A stretch of 64,000 nucleotides of DNA from an uncultured Eudoraea sp. (GCF_947490415.1 NZ_CANLGX010000004.1:1-64000), one strand, 5' to 3'; shown: positions 54,784 to 64,000, counted from the first letter of the stretch. Numbers and translations are program-made. The notes: generated by a model not told the origin, from the letters alone.

Positions 54784-55437
54784 ATGAAACTATTCAGATT
54801 TCAAATACTTCTTCAAATCGTATGTCTCGCGGTCACAATGATATTTACTATCGAAACTAATGCTCAAGCTATGGAAAATACAAATTTCCAGGCTGGGCTC
54901 AAGGCATATCAAGCCAACAACCTGCCACTGGCTTATAAAGAGTTTCTCACAGCTGCAAATGACGACCACGCTGATTCCCAATTTAATGTGGCTTTGATGT
55001 ATGAGCAAGGCATAGGTGTAAGTAAGGATGAGAAGGAAGCCGTTGTTTGGTATGGTAAATCTGCCGCTCATGGGAATTCTGCTGCACAATTCAATCTAGG
55101 GGTGCTCTATGAAAATGGTCGTGGCACCAAGATTGATTATGCAAAAGCCAATGAATTGTATCGTAAAGCTTCTGCACAGGGAGATCCGCTGGCCATTGGT
55201 AATCTAGGCATGCTCTATATGCGGGGCCAGGGCGTGAAAGAAAACAAGGTTGCTGGTGTGGCGCTGCTCCTGGTGTCGGCTTACCTGGATTCCTCACCAC
55301 AAAACCATGCTAAACAAAATATTTCAGCTACTCGTGACCTAACTTCAGAAATGATAACAGACGCCCAGAAGCTCGCCAAAGAATTTAGTACTGCCAAAAA
55401 CCTGTTGGTGCCCCTGGATGAATATTTGAAGGAATAG
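54784..55437 (+). CDS. Secreted Sel1-repeat protein
   Basis: This 217-residue protein has a signal peptide (about 1-28, ending TNAQA). Three to four Sel1-type helical repeats follow (about 35-170). Typical motifs are SQFNVALMYEQGIGVSKDEKE, AAQFNLGVLYENGRGT and AIGNLGMLYMRGQGV. Such solenoids mediate protein-protein contacts. It lies 260 bp after the adenylate cyclase, separated by a non-coding stretch. It may be an envelope scaffold for the signalling or secretion proteins nearby. Confidence 0.85.
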   Translation: MKLFRFQILLQIVCLAVTMIFTIETNAQAMENTNFQAGLKAYQANNLPLAYKEFLTAANDDHADSQFNVALMYEQGIGVSKDEKEAVVWYGKSAAHGNSAAQFNLGVLYENGRGTKIDYAKANELYRKASAQGDPLAIGNLGMLYMRGQGVKENKVAGVALLLVSAYLDSSPQNHAKQNISATRDLTSEMITDAQKLAKEFSTAKNLLVPLDEYLKE

Positions 55438-55677
55438 GAGAATAAAATCTAGAAATAGCAATCCGACACCTGAAACTGGGCATGCAAAAGAAGATTTCCG
55501 TTTTCTTAACAAATCTTAAAACCAAAAATAAATTAATGCTAAAAAAAACCTTGAGTTAACATAGCCTTTACAGGCTGTAATAGTTTTCCACAGGAAGCAG
55601 ACTGATATCCCATTTATCTGTTTTCCTTATTTTTTCAACTATGGCCTCACAGCAATCAATATAATACCGCGAAACTT

Positions 55678-57213
55678 TTAATTACTTTGAAGGAAACCGG
55701 GTGTTAAACTACGCAGACCATATCGTAGCCTACCCCTCAATCCCGCTTTTACAATATGATTATAGGTGCTAATAGGAAGCTTACTTATTATTTCATGAGA
55801 TAGCTTAACTTTTTTCCCGGGGCCGCGCAGTCTGAATTGAGTGGCTTGCGTAGGACCATACATTAAGTGCAGCCAAAGCCTTGGGCGCAGGAAAAAGTAT
55901 TTGTACAAAGGAGGGCTGCAGCCAATAATTTCAGCCATGCCATTCATATACCTATGATAATCTACTAAGCTTCTTATGCGATCCGCGTTTGCCTCAAATT
56001 GTTCGCGGTATACATCCAAATCTTTCTGTGCTATTCTATCCATTTCCACAGGATCCGGTAATTTCATATCGCCATTAAAAATTAAGGCACAATAACGCGA
56101 TTGTATTTCCATTATGGGGAACTGACTTCCAAATCCGGGCCTCGCCCACCCTATCCAGGCTATTCGATCTCCATATTCCGGATGAAACATGTGCTTATAC
56201 ATCTTCCGTGGATCACAGGTTTTAAGTCCTTCCGGCATAAAGTCTACCTTGTTCTGATAGCCGGTACTAAAAACTACGGCGTCAATATCCTCTAATGTGG
56301 TACCATCTGCAGTGATTAATTTACGCCCATCTTCTTCCACTTTGGTGATTTCTCCAACCACCTTACAACCATAATGCGCAATAGCTTTGGGTAAAGCGAG
56401 TGTTTTAGTCCCGAATATTCCCCAGATACCTCGTTTAACTGTAATTTTTGCATTGAGGTCTGCCAGGGCATCAAATACCGGATCCATTCTGGCCCTTTCC
56501 AGTTTAAGCACAAAAGGACTTAAATATTTTCCATAGTCGCGAGGCAGGTCCCAAATTCCACGATGTGTTGAAACATCTGCGGCATGGCCGCCACGCTTCC
56601 TTGGAACTACCCAACCTGTAGATTCACGGAGGCTTACCCAACATTCTTTGGCTACTTGTGAAATCTCGAAGGCTACATCGGATCCGGACTCGCCTCCACC
56701 TACTACAAGTACACGTTTATCCTTAAAATCGCTGGCATTTTTATAATCTCTTGAATGTGAATAAGAAACTTTGGTAAGTTCCTTCTGCCATTCAGGATAT
56801 CTGGGAACATTATTGTTTCCTATTGCCAAAATAAGACGCCTGGTTTCTATTAATTCTCCCGATGCGAGTCCAATCTCCCAGTGGTCTTCCTCTATTGAAA
56901 CCACTTTTGCTACCTTGCTACTATAGCGTATATGCTCTTTCACCCCAAAATGACCGGCATAGGAATTCCAATAGGAAACGGCTTCATCCTTGCTCCAAAA
57001 ATGATGATCCATACCTTCTCCAACCCAGAAATCGGAAAACATGCTAAAAGTAACAGAAGATGTTAGTATAAGGTTGTCATACCCTTTAGAGAAAACACCG
57101 CCCAGTGTATCGGACTGTTCCAAACACAAAACATTCTTTATTCCTTTTTCCAGCAGTTCTTTAACGGCAACTATTCCTCCCGGTCCTGCTCCAATTACTA
57201 CACAGTTATACAT
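55678..57213 (-). CDS. FAD-dependent monooxygenase (FMO-like)
   Basis: This 511-residue protein has the FAD loop GAGPGGIVAVKELLE at the N-terminus and a second nucleotide-binding loop VLVVGGGESGSDVAFE near residue 170, the layout of flavin-containing monooxygenases. The middle part has GIWDLPRDYGKYLSPF and a later AWIGWARPGFGSQFP. It should oxidise a nitrogen, sulfur or carbonyl compound with NADPH and O2. The exact substrate is unknown. It starts 3 bp after the stop of the 172-residue gene, so they form an operon. Confidence 0.85.
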   Translation of the reverse strand: MYNCVVIGAGPGGIVAVKELLEKGIKNVLCLEQSDTLGGVFSKGYDNLILTSSVTFSMFSDFWVGEGMDHHFWSKDEAVSYWNSYAGHFGVKEHIRYSSKVAKVVSIEEDHWEIGLASGELIETRRLILAIGNNNVPRYPEWQKELTKVSYSHSRDYKNASDFKDKRVLVVGGGESGSDVAFEISQVAKECWVSLRESTGWVVPRKRGGHAADVSTHRGIWDLPRDYGKYLSPFVLKLERARMDPVFDALADLNAKITVKRGIWGIFGTKTLALPKAIAHYGCKVVGEITKVEEDGRKLITADGTTLEDIDAVVFSTGYQNKVDFMPEGLKTCDPRKMYKHMFHPEYGDRIAWIGWARPGFGSQFPIMEIQSRYCALIFNGDMKLPDPVEMDRIAQKDLDVYREQFEANADRIRSLVDYHRYMNGMAEIIGCSPPLYKYFFLRPRLWLHLMYGPTQATQFRLRGPGKKVKLSHEIISKLPISTYNHIVKAGLRGRLRYGLRSLTPGFLQSN

Positions 57214-57216
57214 TTT

Positions 57217-57735
57217 TTATAGTATTATATTTTCAATTAGTAAATCGACCGATTCAAAAAGAGGCAGAAGGTCTTTATCAACATCCTGCTTTTGTATTAT
57301 ATCATGTACATGCCCGGAACTAAGTTCCGGAGGTAAGACTTCAATTATCTTGGTATAAAGGAGTTGTTCGCCAGAAGAAATCTTTATCTTAATGTTCGAA
57401 ATCAGGGCTATACTATGTTCTTCATCAATTAAGAAGTCATTTTTTATCCAATCTGGCAATCTCACAGGCAGTGCTCCTATAATTTTCTTTGTATAATCAA
57501 TTTTGAACTTTTGCAATGTTTTCCCCAGTAACCCTCCCTCCAGGATACGTTTGTGGACAGCTTCAATAGGTTTGTGATCTGTGTTATAAAACCTAACCAC
57601 GCCTACTGTTCTTGAAATTCCCTTTTTATCTTTAAGATGAACAACCCTTATTTTATCATCCTGGCGAATAATTTCACACTCAACGGGGCCATATAGTTTC
57701 TCAAGTGTGGAGGTATGCAGGGTATTGGTATCCAT
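57217..57735 (-). CDS. Hypothetical protein, possibly chorismate-lyase-fold
   Basis: This 172-residue soluble protein has no signal peptide. It is not firmly recognised. The arrangement of RTVGVVRFYNTDHKPIEAV, ILEGGLLGKTLQKF and YTKIIEVLPPEL resembles the UbiC/chorismate-lyase-like fold, where a signature Leu-Gly and Glu follow an edge strand. This is a weak impression only. It is followed after 3 bp by the monooxygenase gene, so it may supply or prepare that enzyme's substrate. Confidence 0.6.
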   Translation of the reverse strand: MDTNTLHTSTLEKLYGPVECEIIRQDDKIRVVHLKDKKGISRTVGVVRFYNTDHKPIEAVHKRILEGGLLGKTLQKFKIDYTKKIIGALPVRLPDWIKNDFLIDEEHSIALISNIKIKISSGEQLLYTKIIEVLPPELSSGHVHDIIQKQDVDKDLLPLFESVDLLIENIIL

Positions 57736-58097
57736 ATAGTCTATAGTAATAATCTTAATTATACTCTTGGTTTATTTTTTAAAAAATGACAGTGCCCATT
57801 ACTCTTGTACTGAAAGTTTTGTCGCCTAAAATACTCAAAATTTAGTAATGTCTCTTATTTATGAATTCTTTTTAGTTACCAAAAAACTGTACCATATAAT
57901 CGTAGAAACCGATACTGTTTTTAGTTCTTGAAAGCTAATTCAAAAAAGGGAAAATCTCCTATATATGTGCGAATCTTCTTTAAATACCGATAAACTTCTA
58001 TGCATATTCTTACGGAAGCTAAACTATATCAATAATTTTTGTAAATTCCATCATTATAACTTTGAAAAACCCAACCATTACCATTTTCCAACTAACT
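57736..58097. other. Divergent promoter region
   Basis: No gene is seen in these 362 AT-rich bases, between the 172-residue protein gene and the kinase gene in the opposite direction. A TTG at 58062 is an in-frame alternative start for the kinase. Confidence 0.5.
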
Positions 58098-61000
58098 ATG
58101 CCAAAAACTATTTATAACCCTCGCCTAAAAGTAGTAATTCCTTTTTTTTGTTTCTTTTTAATCGCCATTTCACCTCTTTTGGCGCAGAAACAATTGGGAA
58201 AACCAATTATTACAAATTACAAATACCAGGATTATGGAGCTGGACCTGCTAATTGGTGGGCTTTAGAAGATGACCAAGGAATTATGTACTTCGCAAATGG
58301 TGCAGGAATTTTGCAATACGACGGGGTAAATTGGAAAGTAATTAGGCTACCAAGGGTTGGAGGTGTACGATCATTGAAAAAAGATAAGCAAGGAATCATT
58401 CATGTTGGAGGTATTGGGGAAATAGGATATTTGGAAGCAGACGCCAAAGGGGAATTTCAATATAAGACTTTACTAAATGAAATTCCAGAAGAGCATAGGT
58501 CTTTTAAAGATGTATGGGAGATAGATTACCATAAGGGGCGAATCATTTTTAGAACGGAATTTAAATTATATGCCTGGGATGGTGAAAGCATGAAAGTGAT
58601 TCCCTCTAAGGATGGTTATCATGTAGGTAATATTATTAATGACACCTATTACTTACGTATTTGGGGGGTGGGTCTCTGTATTTTAAAGGATGATGACACT
58701 TTTGAATTGGTGCCAGGAGGAGAAGCATTTACTAGTGAGCGTATTTATGCCATCTTACCATATGATGAAGATCAATTACTTATTGGTACAAGAACCCAAG
58801 GGTTTTACCTATATGATGGTAAAGAATTTAAACCATTTAAGACAGAAATAGATGCCTACGTTAAAGATAAATTATACCTGCCAGGAGTAGCTTTAGATGA
58901 TGGCCGATTTGTCTTAAATACATTTAGCGATGGAGCTTATTTAATTGATCATGATGGAAAATTAATACAGAAGTATACTACAGATAATGGCTTGCAAGAT
59001 GGGAGCGTAGATTATGTATATGTAGATTCCAGAGGTGTTCTTTGGATTATGCTCTTAAATGGGATTTCTACTACAAACCTAAATTCCACTTTTACCTCTT
59101 TGGATTCTGATATGGGGCTATCTACAAATGTAGTCAATGCTGTTTATAGATTTAAAGGTGTCCTTTATTTGAGTAACAACGATGGTATTGCTTATTTGGA
59201 TGAAGAAGAAAAAGTGATTAAAAATATACCTGGCACCTTTGGTCAGGGGACTAATTTTCTTGAAATCAACGATAGGCTTTATGTGGGAACGAATGGGATG
59301 GGATTTGTTGAAATAACGGGAACTTCCTTTAAATATGTAAGGGAAAACATTAATTATGACTTTAGAGCTGGTTTTATTTATCAGTCAAAAATGGATCCAA
59401 AGCGCGTATATATATCACATCAGCAAGGAATAATAAGTTTTTATTTTGATGAGCGTAAAAATCAATTCCTCGAAGAATCATATACTAATGAACCCATTCG
59501 AAGTAGCGCTAATATGCTTGAAGCTTCCGATGGAAGTTTATGGGTAGAGTCTAGTTTAGACAGCCAGGTGATAAGGATTTATCCGAAAATAGTTAATAAT
59601 AAACTGAGTTTCTCAGATTCAAAATTTGATTATTTAGATAAGAGTGATGGGTTACCTAGTTCCAGAATATTTTTCGTAGAAGCCGATGAAGAAATAGTCT
59701 TTTGGGCAACAGAAACGAAGCAGTCTTTTGCTTATAGCGAAAGTGAAAACCGTTTTGAAGAGAAAAAATTCTTTTTTAGTAGCCTGGTAGATTTTGATAG
59801 ACCAGGCACTAATTTTTTTAAGGATGATAAAGGTAGTCTTTGGTTTGATGTGGGATCTGGACTGATGGTGGCCTCAAAAGATTCCAATGGAGATTATATA
59901 ATTAATAAAGATACTTTTAAGGAACTTAAAAACAATCGATTATGGACTATTTATGTTGAGAATTCTAAGGAAGACGACTCCCAGTTGGCATGGTTCACAG
60001 GTCCAGATGGTGTTATAAGATATGAAGGAAATCTTTCGAAACCCTATGTTCCTAACTTCAATGTAGAATTAAGAAAATTTTCCATTGCAGGAGATTCTCT
60101 TATATATGCTGGCAACATGGATTTTCCAGAAGGTTATAAAATACCTTTTGAACAGAATAGTGTAAATATTGGATATGCAGCCCCCCTCTTTATTGGGCAA
60201 AATGAAATGCAATATAGTACTCAGCTGGTTGGAATAGATAAATCATGGTCAGAGTGGACCAAACAGGCTTCCAGAGAGTATATCAATCTTCCTCCTGGTA
60301 ATTATAGTTTTAGGGTAAAAGCTCAAAATGTATATGGGGATGTCTCCGAAGAAAAAGCCATCACCTTTAGTATTAGTACTCCATGGTATGAAACGTGGTT
60401 GGCCTATGCACTCTATGTCTTGGGCTTCTTAGTACTGGTTTATGCTATTGTCAAAACCAGAACCAACCTTTTGGTAAAGCAGCAAAAAGATCTGGAAGAA
60501 AAAGTGGAGGAACGTACCAAAGAAGTTCAACAGCGCCTGGATGAATTGGCTACTATTAACCATGTAAGTAAAGCGCTTACAGAAAAATTAGAGCTTAGTG
60601 AACTGATACAACTTGTAGGAAATGAGATGAAGGACCTATTTAAATCGGATATTACCTATCTGGCCATATTAGATGAGGAAAAAGGGATTATTAATTTTCC
60701 ATATCAGGATGGTGATGATATGCAACCAATGACTTTTGGTGAAGGGTTCACTTCTAAAATCATACAAAACGGAGAAGCTTTGTTGATTAATAAAGATACT
60801 GATATTGTTGCCCAATATGATAAGTATGGGATTTCCCAGACAGGTAAACGGGCAATTTCATATTTGGGAGTTCCAATTCCTGTTGAAGACAAAGTTATTG
60901 GGGTGCTAAGTGTTCAAAGCACCCAACAGGCCAGCAGGTTTAATCAGGAAGACAAAAATTTACTAAATACTATTGCAATTAACGTGGGTGTGGCCCTGCA

Positions 61001-62477
61001 CAATGCAGAACTTTATGAAGAAGCTAAAGAAGCAAAAGCAAAAGCTGAGGATGCCAATGAAGCGAAAAGTGCTTTTCTTTCAACAGTAAGTCACGAATTA
61101 CGTACCCCGTTGACATCGGTATTGGGTTTTGCCAAAATAATCAGGAAAAGGTTGGAAGAAAAGATATTTCCTGCTGTAACCGTTGATGATCAAAAAATAA
61201 AGCGAACCATGAAACAGGTTAGCGAAAACCTGAATGTGGTGGTGTCTGAAGGGGAACGGCTTACTAATTTGATCAATGATGTGCTGGATCTTGCCAAAAT
61301 TGAATCAGGTAGAATGGAATGGAACAAGAAACCAATTTTCCTCCAGGATGTTATTAGCAGAGCCATTGCGAGCACCTCGTCTTTATTTGAAGAGAAGAAA
61401 CTAACCCTGAAGAAAAAGGTTTCAGAAGATCTTCCGGTAGTGAGTGCTGATGAGGACAAGCTTATTCAGGTGGTAATTAACCTTTTGTCTAATGCAGTAA
61501 AATTCACAGATAAGGGATCTGTAGTGATTGAGGCCTCCTTAGATAACGGGCAAATACTTGTTGAAGTACAGGATACAGGGATAGGTATCGCCGAGGAAGA
61601 CCGTCATAAGATCTTTGAGCGTTTCAGACAAGCCGGGGATACCCTGACAGATAAACCCAAAGGGACTGGCTTGGGACTTCCAATTTGCAGGGAGATTATT
61701 GAGCATCATGGGGGAATTATCTGGATGAAGAGCACGGCTGGGGTAGGCAGCACTTTTTTCTTCACTATACCGGTTATGGGAGAGGGAACAGACAAGCCAC
61801 CTATTCAATTAGACAGAATACTTAAAAGCTTAAAAAAGCAAATTAAGCACTCCTCACTAAATACCTTAAAGAAGGCACAAACGATATTAGTCGTTGATGA
61901 TGACACTCCTATAAGATCTCTCTTAAGACAGGAGCTCACGGAAGCGGGATACGAAGTAAAAGAGGCTGCCAACGGCAAGGCAGCTTTGGATATGGTAAGA
62001 ATGTCTAAACCCGATTTGATCATTCTTGATGTTATGATGCCTGAAATAAATGGGTTTGATGTAGCGGCGGTATTAAAAAACGATCCTGCTACCATGGATA
62101 TCCCTATAATTATATTGTCTATTGTACAGGATAAGGAGCGAGGGTTTAGAATAGGCGTAGACCGGTATCTTACCAAACCAATAAATACAGAACATTTGTT
62201 TCATGAAGTAGAAGAACTGCTGGAACAAGGAGTATCTAAAAAGAAAGTATTGGTAGTTGATGAGGATGCCTCGGCAGTAAAGACGCTTTCCGATGTCTTG
62301 AACGCAAGAGGCTATAAAGTGGTGGAATCTAATTCCAAAGACTTTTTAGAAACGGCCACAAAATCCAAACCGGATATCATTATGCTCAACTCAGTTTTCA
62401 ATGGGGATCAAAAAAAATTAAAGGAGTTAAAACTTCAGAAAGGGATGGAGAACGTAATGTTCTTTATCTATGAATAA
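58098..62477 (+). CDS. Hybrid two-component sensor kinase with propeller, GAF and two receivers
   Basis: This protein has 1459 residues from the ATG at 58098; TTG 58062 would add 12. A signal peptide (about 1-32) precedes two-component propeller repeats (about 60-650) and a Y_Y_Y-type domain (about 680-755). A membrane span (about 763-787), a GAF domain (about 830-975), a HisKA (His near 998, SHELRTPL), a HATPase (NLLSNAVKF near 1127, GTGLGLPI) and a receiver (Asp near 1310) follow. The second receiver (from 1383) has Asn near 1430 where Asp belongs and is short. It probably senses an outside ligand and signals through the CheY-like and cyclase proteins downstream. Confidence 0.88.
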   Translation: MPKTIYNPRLKVVIPFFCFFLIAISPLLAQKQLGKPIITNYKYQDYGAGPANWWALEDDQGIMYFANGAGILQYDGVNWKVIRLPRVGGVRSLKKDKQGIIHVGGIGEIGYLEADAKGEFQYKTLLNEIPEEHRSFKDVWEIDYHKGRIIFRTEFKLYAWDGESMKVIPSKDGYHVGNIINDTYYLRIWGVGLCILKDDDTFELVPGGEAFTSERIYAILPYDEDQLLIGTRTQGFYLYDGKEFKPFKTEIDAYVKDKLYLPGVALDDGRFVLNTFSDGAYLIDHDGKLIQKYTTDNGLQDGSVDYVYVDSRGVLWIMLLNGISTTNLNSTFTSLDSDMGLSTNVVNAVYRFKGVLYLSNNDGIAYLDEEEKVIKNIPGTFGQGTNFLEINDRLYVGTNGMGFVEITGTSFKYVRENINYDFRAGFIYQSKMDPKRVYISHQQGIISFYFDERKNQFLEESYTNEPIRSSANMLEASDGSLWVESSLDSQVIRIYPKIVNNKLSFSDSKFDYLDKSDGLPSSRIFFVEADEEIVFWATETKQSFAYSESENRFEEKKFFFSSLVDFDRPGTNFFKDDKGSLWFDVGSGLMVASKDSNGDYIINKDTFKELKNNRLWTIYVENSKEDDSQLAWFTGPDGVIRYEGNLSKPYVPNFNVELRKFSIAGDSLIYAGNMDFPEGYKIPFEQNSVNIGYAAPLFIGQNEMQYSTQLVGIDKSWSEWTKQASREYINLPPGNYSFRVKAQNVYGDVSEEKAITFSISTPWYETWLAYALYVLGFLVLVYAIVKTRTNLLVKQQKDLEEKVEERTKEVQQRLDELATINHVSKALTEKLELSELIQLVGNEMKDLFKSDITYLAILDEEKGIINFPYQDGDDMQPMTFGEGFTSKIIQNGEALLINKDTDIVAQYDKYGISQTGKRAISYLGVPIPVEDKVIGVLSVQSTQQASRFNQEDKNLLNTIAINVGVALHNAELYEEAKEAKAKAEDANEAKSAFLSTVSHELRTPLTSVLGFAKIIRKRLEEKIFPAVTVDDQKIKRTMKQVSENLNVVVSEGERLTNLINDVLDLAKIESGRMEWNKKPIFLQDVISRAIASTSSLFEEKKLTLKKKVSEDLPVVSADEDKLIQVVINLLSNAVKFTDKGSVVIEASLDNGQILVEVQDTGIGIAEEDRHKIFERFRQAGDTLTDKPKGTGLGLPICREIIEHHGGIIWMKSTAGVGSTFFFTIPVMGEGTDKPPIQLDRILKSLKKQIKHSSLNTLKKAQTILVVDDDTPIRSLLRQELTEAGYEVKEAANGKAALDMVRMSKPDLIILDVMMPEINGFDVAAVLKNDPATMDIPIIILSIVQDKERGFRIGVDRYLTKPINTEHLFHEVEELLEQGVSKKKVLVVDEDASAVKTLSDVLNARGYKVVESNSKDFLETATKSKPDIIMLNSVFNGDQKKLKELKLQKGMENVMFFIYE

Positions 62478-62505
62478 CTATTAATTAATAAGGAAGGAAA
62501 AATAT

Positions 62506-62883
62506 ATGGGACAAAAGTTACTCATTGTAGATGACGAAGCTCACATCAGAATGCTAATCGAGCAAACTCTGGAGGATTTGGAAGATGAAGGTGTTGAATT
62601 ACTGTTTGCAGAGAATGGGGAGGAAGCATTAAACTTAATACAGAAAGAGGAACCTAACCTCGTATTTCTGGATGTTATGATGCCTAAGATGAACGGGATG
62701 GAAGTCTGTCAGAAAGTAAAAAAAGAACTCAAATTATCACATGTATATATCATACTCTTGACCGCAAAAGGTCAGGAAGTAGATCGTCAAAAAGGGCTGG
62801 ACATGGGAGCAGACCGTTACATGACCAAACCTTTTGATCCGGATGAGATGTTGTCTATTGCAGAAGAAATTCTGAAGCTGTAA
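62506..62883 (+). CDS. CheY-like single-domain response regulator
   Basis: This 125-residue receiver has the acidic pair in LLIVDDEAH, the phosphoacceptor Asp in VFLDVMMPKMNG, Thr in LLTAKG and Lys in YMTKPFDP, all intact. It has no output domain. AAGGAAGG lies 5-10 bp before the ATG, an unusual clear ribosome-binding site. It starts 28 bp after the hybrid kinase and ends 2 bp before the cyclase ATG, so it probably relays phosphate from the kinase to control the cyclase. Confidence 0.92.
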   Translation: MGQKLLIVDDEAHIRMLIEQTLEDLEDEGVELLFAENGEEALNLIQKEEPNLVFLDVMMPKMNGMEVCQKVKKELKLSHVYIILLTAKGQEVDRQKGLDMGADRYMTKPFDPDEMLSIAEEILKL

Positions 62884-62885
62884 GT

Positions 62886-64000
62886 ATGACAAGGCATACG
62901 GATTCCAAATATTATTTAAAAGCCCTCAAAAATATCTTAAAAAAGAGCCATAGTTCAGAGCAGGTAATTACTGCTATCGCGGCCAAATTGAGATTGAAAT
63001 TTGCAGTCATCGGCTTTGATGACAAACTAATACATGGAACTCCCTTAGATAGCTTTCAATCATTTCCTTTAAATCTGGATGAAATTACCTATGGAACTCT
63101 GTTAGCTTCAGGTGAGGACGGAAATTTACTGGCCAATATGATAATGGTCTTTGTTGAAAAAGAGATCGAAAAGAAAAAAATAGGAAATGAAGTTTTAGGC
63201 TTGTACAGAGAGATTAATATGATCTATGATTTTAGTGAGCGGATTTCAGAAAAAATAGATGCCAAATCAATTGCAGAAATGGCACTTGGTGAGGCCTCGC
63301 AAATCATCAATTCTACCCACGGCCTCTTCTTAATTTACGAGCCTGAGAAAAATAAAGTTGTTGAACTCGCCTCTTTTGGCCAGAATCCGGATAAGGAAGA
63401 AAATATTGACAAATTAAATTTCTTGCTCAAAGAGCTAATAAGCAGAGGCACTTCTGCCATTGTGCCTTCAGAAAAAATTGAGAATAACCCTGCATTAAAT
63501 CACCTTAGGACCATTATGTATTCCCCGTTAAAAGTTAAACATCGCACTTTGGGCATGGTTATACTGGGTCATAATGAGCAAAATGAGTTCACTGCCGCGG
63601 AATTGAAATTACTCACCACCATTTCATTACAATCAGCAGGAGCTTTGGAGACTGCCTATCTGTATCAAAAAGGTCTGCAGGAATCCAAGGAACGAGAAGA
63701 AGCTATCAGGTCTATTCATGAAGTAAGTCAAAAATTCGTTCCGCATGAATTTATTAAATTTTTAGGGAAAGATAAGCTGACAGAGGTGTCTTTAGGAGAC
63801 CTTGTGGAAAAAGAAGTAACCGTACTCTTTGCCGATATCAGAGATTTTACTACCATATCCGAATTTTTGACCCCGGAGGATAACTTCCTTTTTATCAATT
63901 CATTTAATAAAAGGATGGGGCCCATTGTTCGGGAAAATGGCGGATTTATAATGCAATATCTTGGTGATGGTTTTATGGCGCTGTTTCCTGATGGCTCTCA
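62886..64000 (+). CDS. GAF-containing class III nucleotidyl cyclase (partial, cut by window end)
   Basis: The ATG at 62886 opens a frame that runs to the end of the window without a stop (371 codons seen). Residues about 120-265 form a GAF domain, followed by a short helical linker (about 265-300) and a class III cyclase domain with FADIRDFT and LGDGFMALF. The first two metal Asp residues are present. The purine-selecting position, Lys in the other two cyclases of this window, is Gln357 (IMQYLGD). It starts 2 bp after the CheY-like gene. The C-terminal part (second Asp, Asn/Arg) lies outside the window. Confidence 0.87.
   Translation, partial: MTRHTDSKYYLKALKNILKKSHSSEQVITAIAAKLRLKFAVIGFDDKLIHGTPLDSFQSFPLNLDEITYGTLLASGEDGNLLANMIMVFVEKEIEKKKIGNEVLGLYREINMIYDFSERISEKIDAKSIAEMALGEASQIINSTHGLFLIYEPEKNKVVELASFGQNPDKEENIDKLNFLLKELISRGTSAIVPSEKIENNPALNHLRTIMYSPLKVKHRTLGMVILGHNEQNEFTAAELKLLTTISLQSAGALETAYLYQKGLQESKEREEAIRSIHEVSQKFVPHEFIKFLGKDKLTEVSLGDLVEKEVTVLFADIRDFTTISEFLTPEDNFLFINSFNKRMGPIVRENGGFIMQYLGDGFMALFPDGS

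Noticed and set aside
1-64000. CRISPR array, insertion sequence, prophage or defence system
   Set aside because: No regularly spaced repeats with spacers, no transposase, integrase or phage structural proteins, and no recognisable defence gene was found in reading all strands.

Overview
The window reads as chromosomal DNA of a Bacteroidota species, most likely a marine member of the Flavobacteriaceae. The evidence is the AT-rich sequence, two proteins ending in type IX secretion (T9SS) sorting domains, a PorP/SprF protein paired with a PD40 protein, mostly poor Shine-Dalgarno sequences, and TAnnTTTG promoter boxes ahead of several genes. A formylglycine-type sulfatase and a vanadium-haloperoxidase-like protein fit a marine, algae-associated life, but that is inference.

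Layout. 1-405: tandem repeats, a tRNA-Pro 3' tail and terminators. 406-8199: an AraC regulator facing an operon for two NTF2-like secreted proteins, an exported flavodoxin, one 2Fe-2S subunit and two paralogous Tat-exported molybdenum hydroxylase large subunits. 8317-11247: a broken minus-strand ORF, then a malonate operon (matB, madL, madM). 11395-18512: a class III cyclase with TPRs, then a stress-like set (PEP synthase, PPOX flavoprotein, phosphoribosyltransferase, alpha/beta hydrolase, small protein) whose promoters share an FNR-like palindrome. 19011-22300: a T9SS/gliding-type PD40 and PorP-SPOR pair. 23135-23761: a LuxR-type regulator whose phosphoacceptor Asp is Glu. 23883-28706: a six-gene membrane operon (AI-2E-like transporter, K+ channel, TMEM175-like protein, two outer-membrane proteins, small membrane protein). 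29175-36825: arylsulfatase, small envelope proteins and a large AsmA protein. 37028-41468: an RND/MMPL exporter, a LolA-like protein and a strikingly eukaryote-like squalene synthase. 41973-42630: tRNA-Arg(TCT), followed by a repeat mosaic ending in a copy of the tRNA 3' tail. 42631-46740: an FG-GAP/ASPIC and vanadium-haloperoxidase fusion exported by T9SS. 47488-55437: a very large S8-like T9SS protein carrying five NKSRAVVN repeats, coupled to a TPR adenylate cyclase, then a Sel1 protein. 55678-57735: an FAD monooxygenase and a small partner. 58098-64000: a signalling operon of propeller hybrid kinase, CheY-like regulator and GAF cyclase, cut by the window end.

How the genes work together. 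Three class III nucleotidyl cyclases lie in 64 kb, one coupled to a secreted protease-like protein and one in an operon with a two-component system, so cyclic nucleotide signalling looks prominent. Much of the rest is envelope or secretion work. The strongest candidates for new biology are the squalene synthase/RND/LolA cluster, the NKSRAVVN repeat protein, the haloperoxidase fusion and the FNR-like regulon. No CRISPR array, insertion sequence, prophage or recognised defence system was seen.
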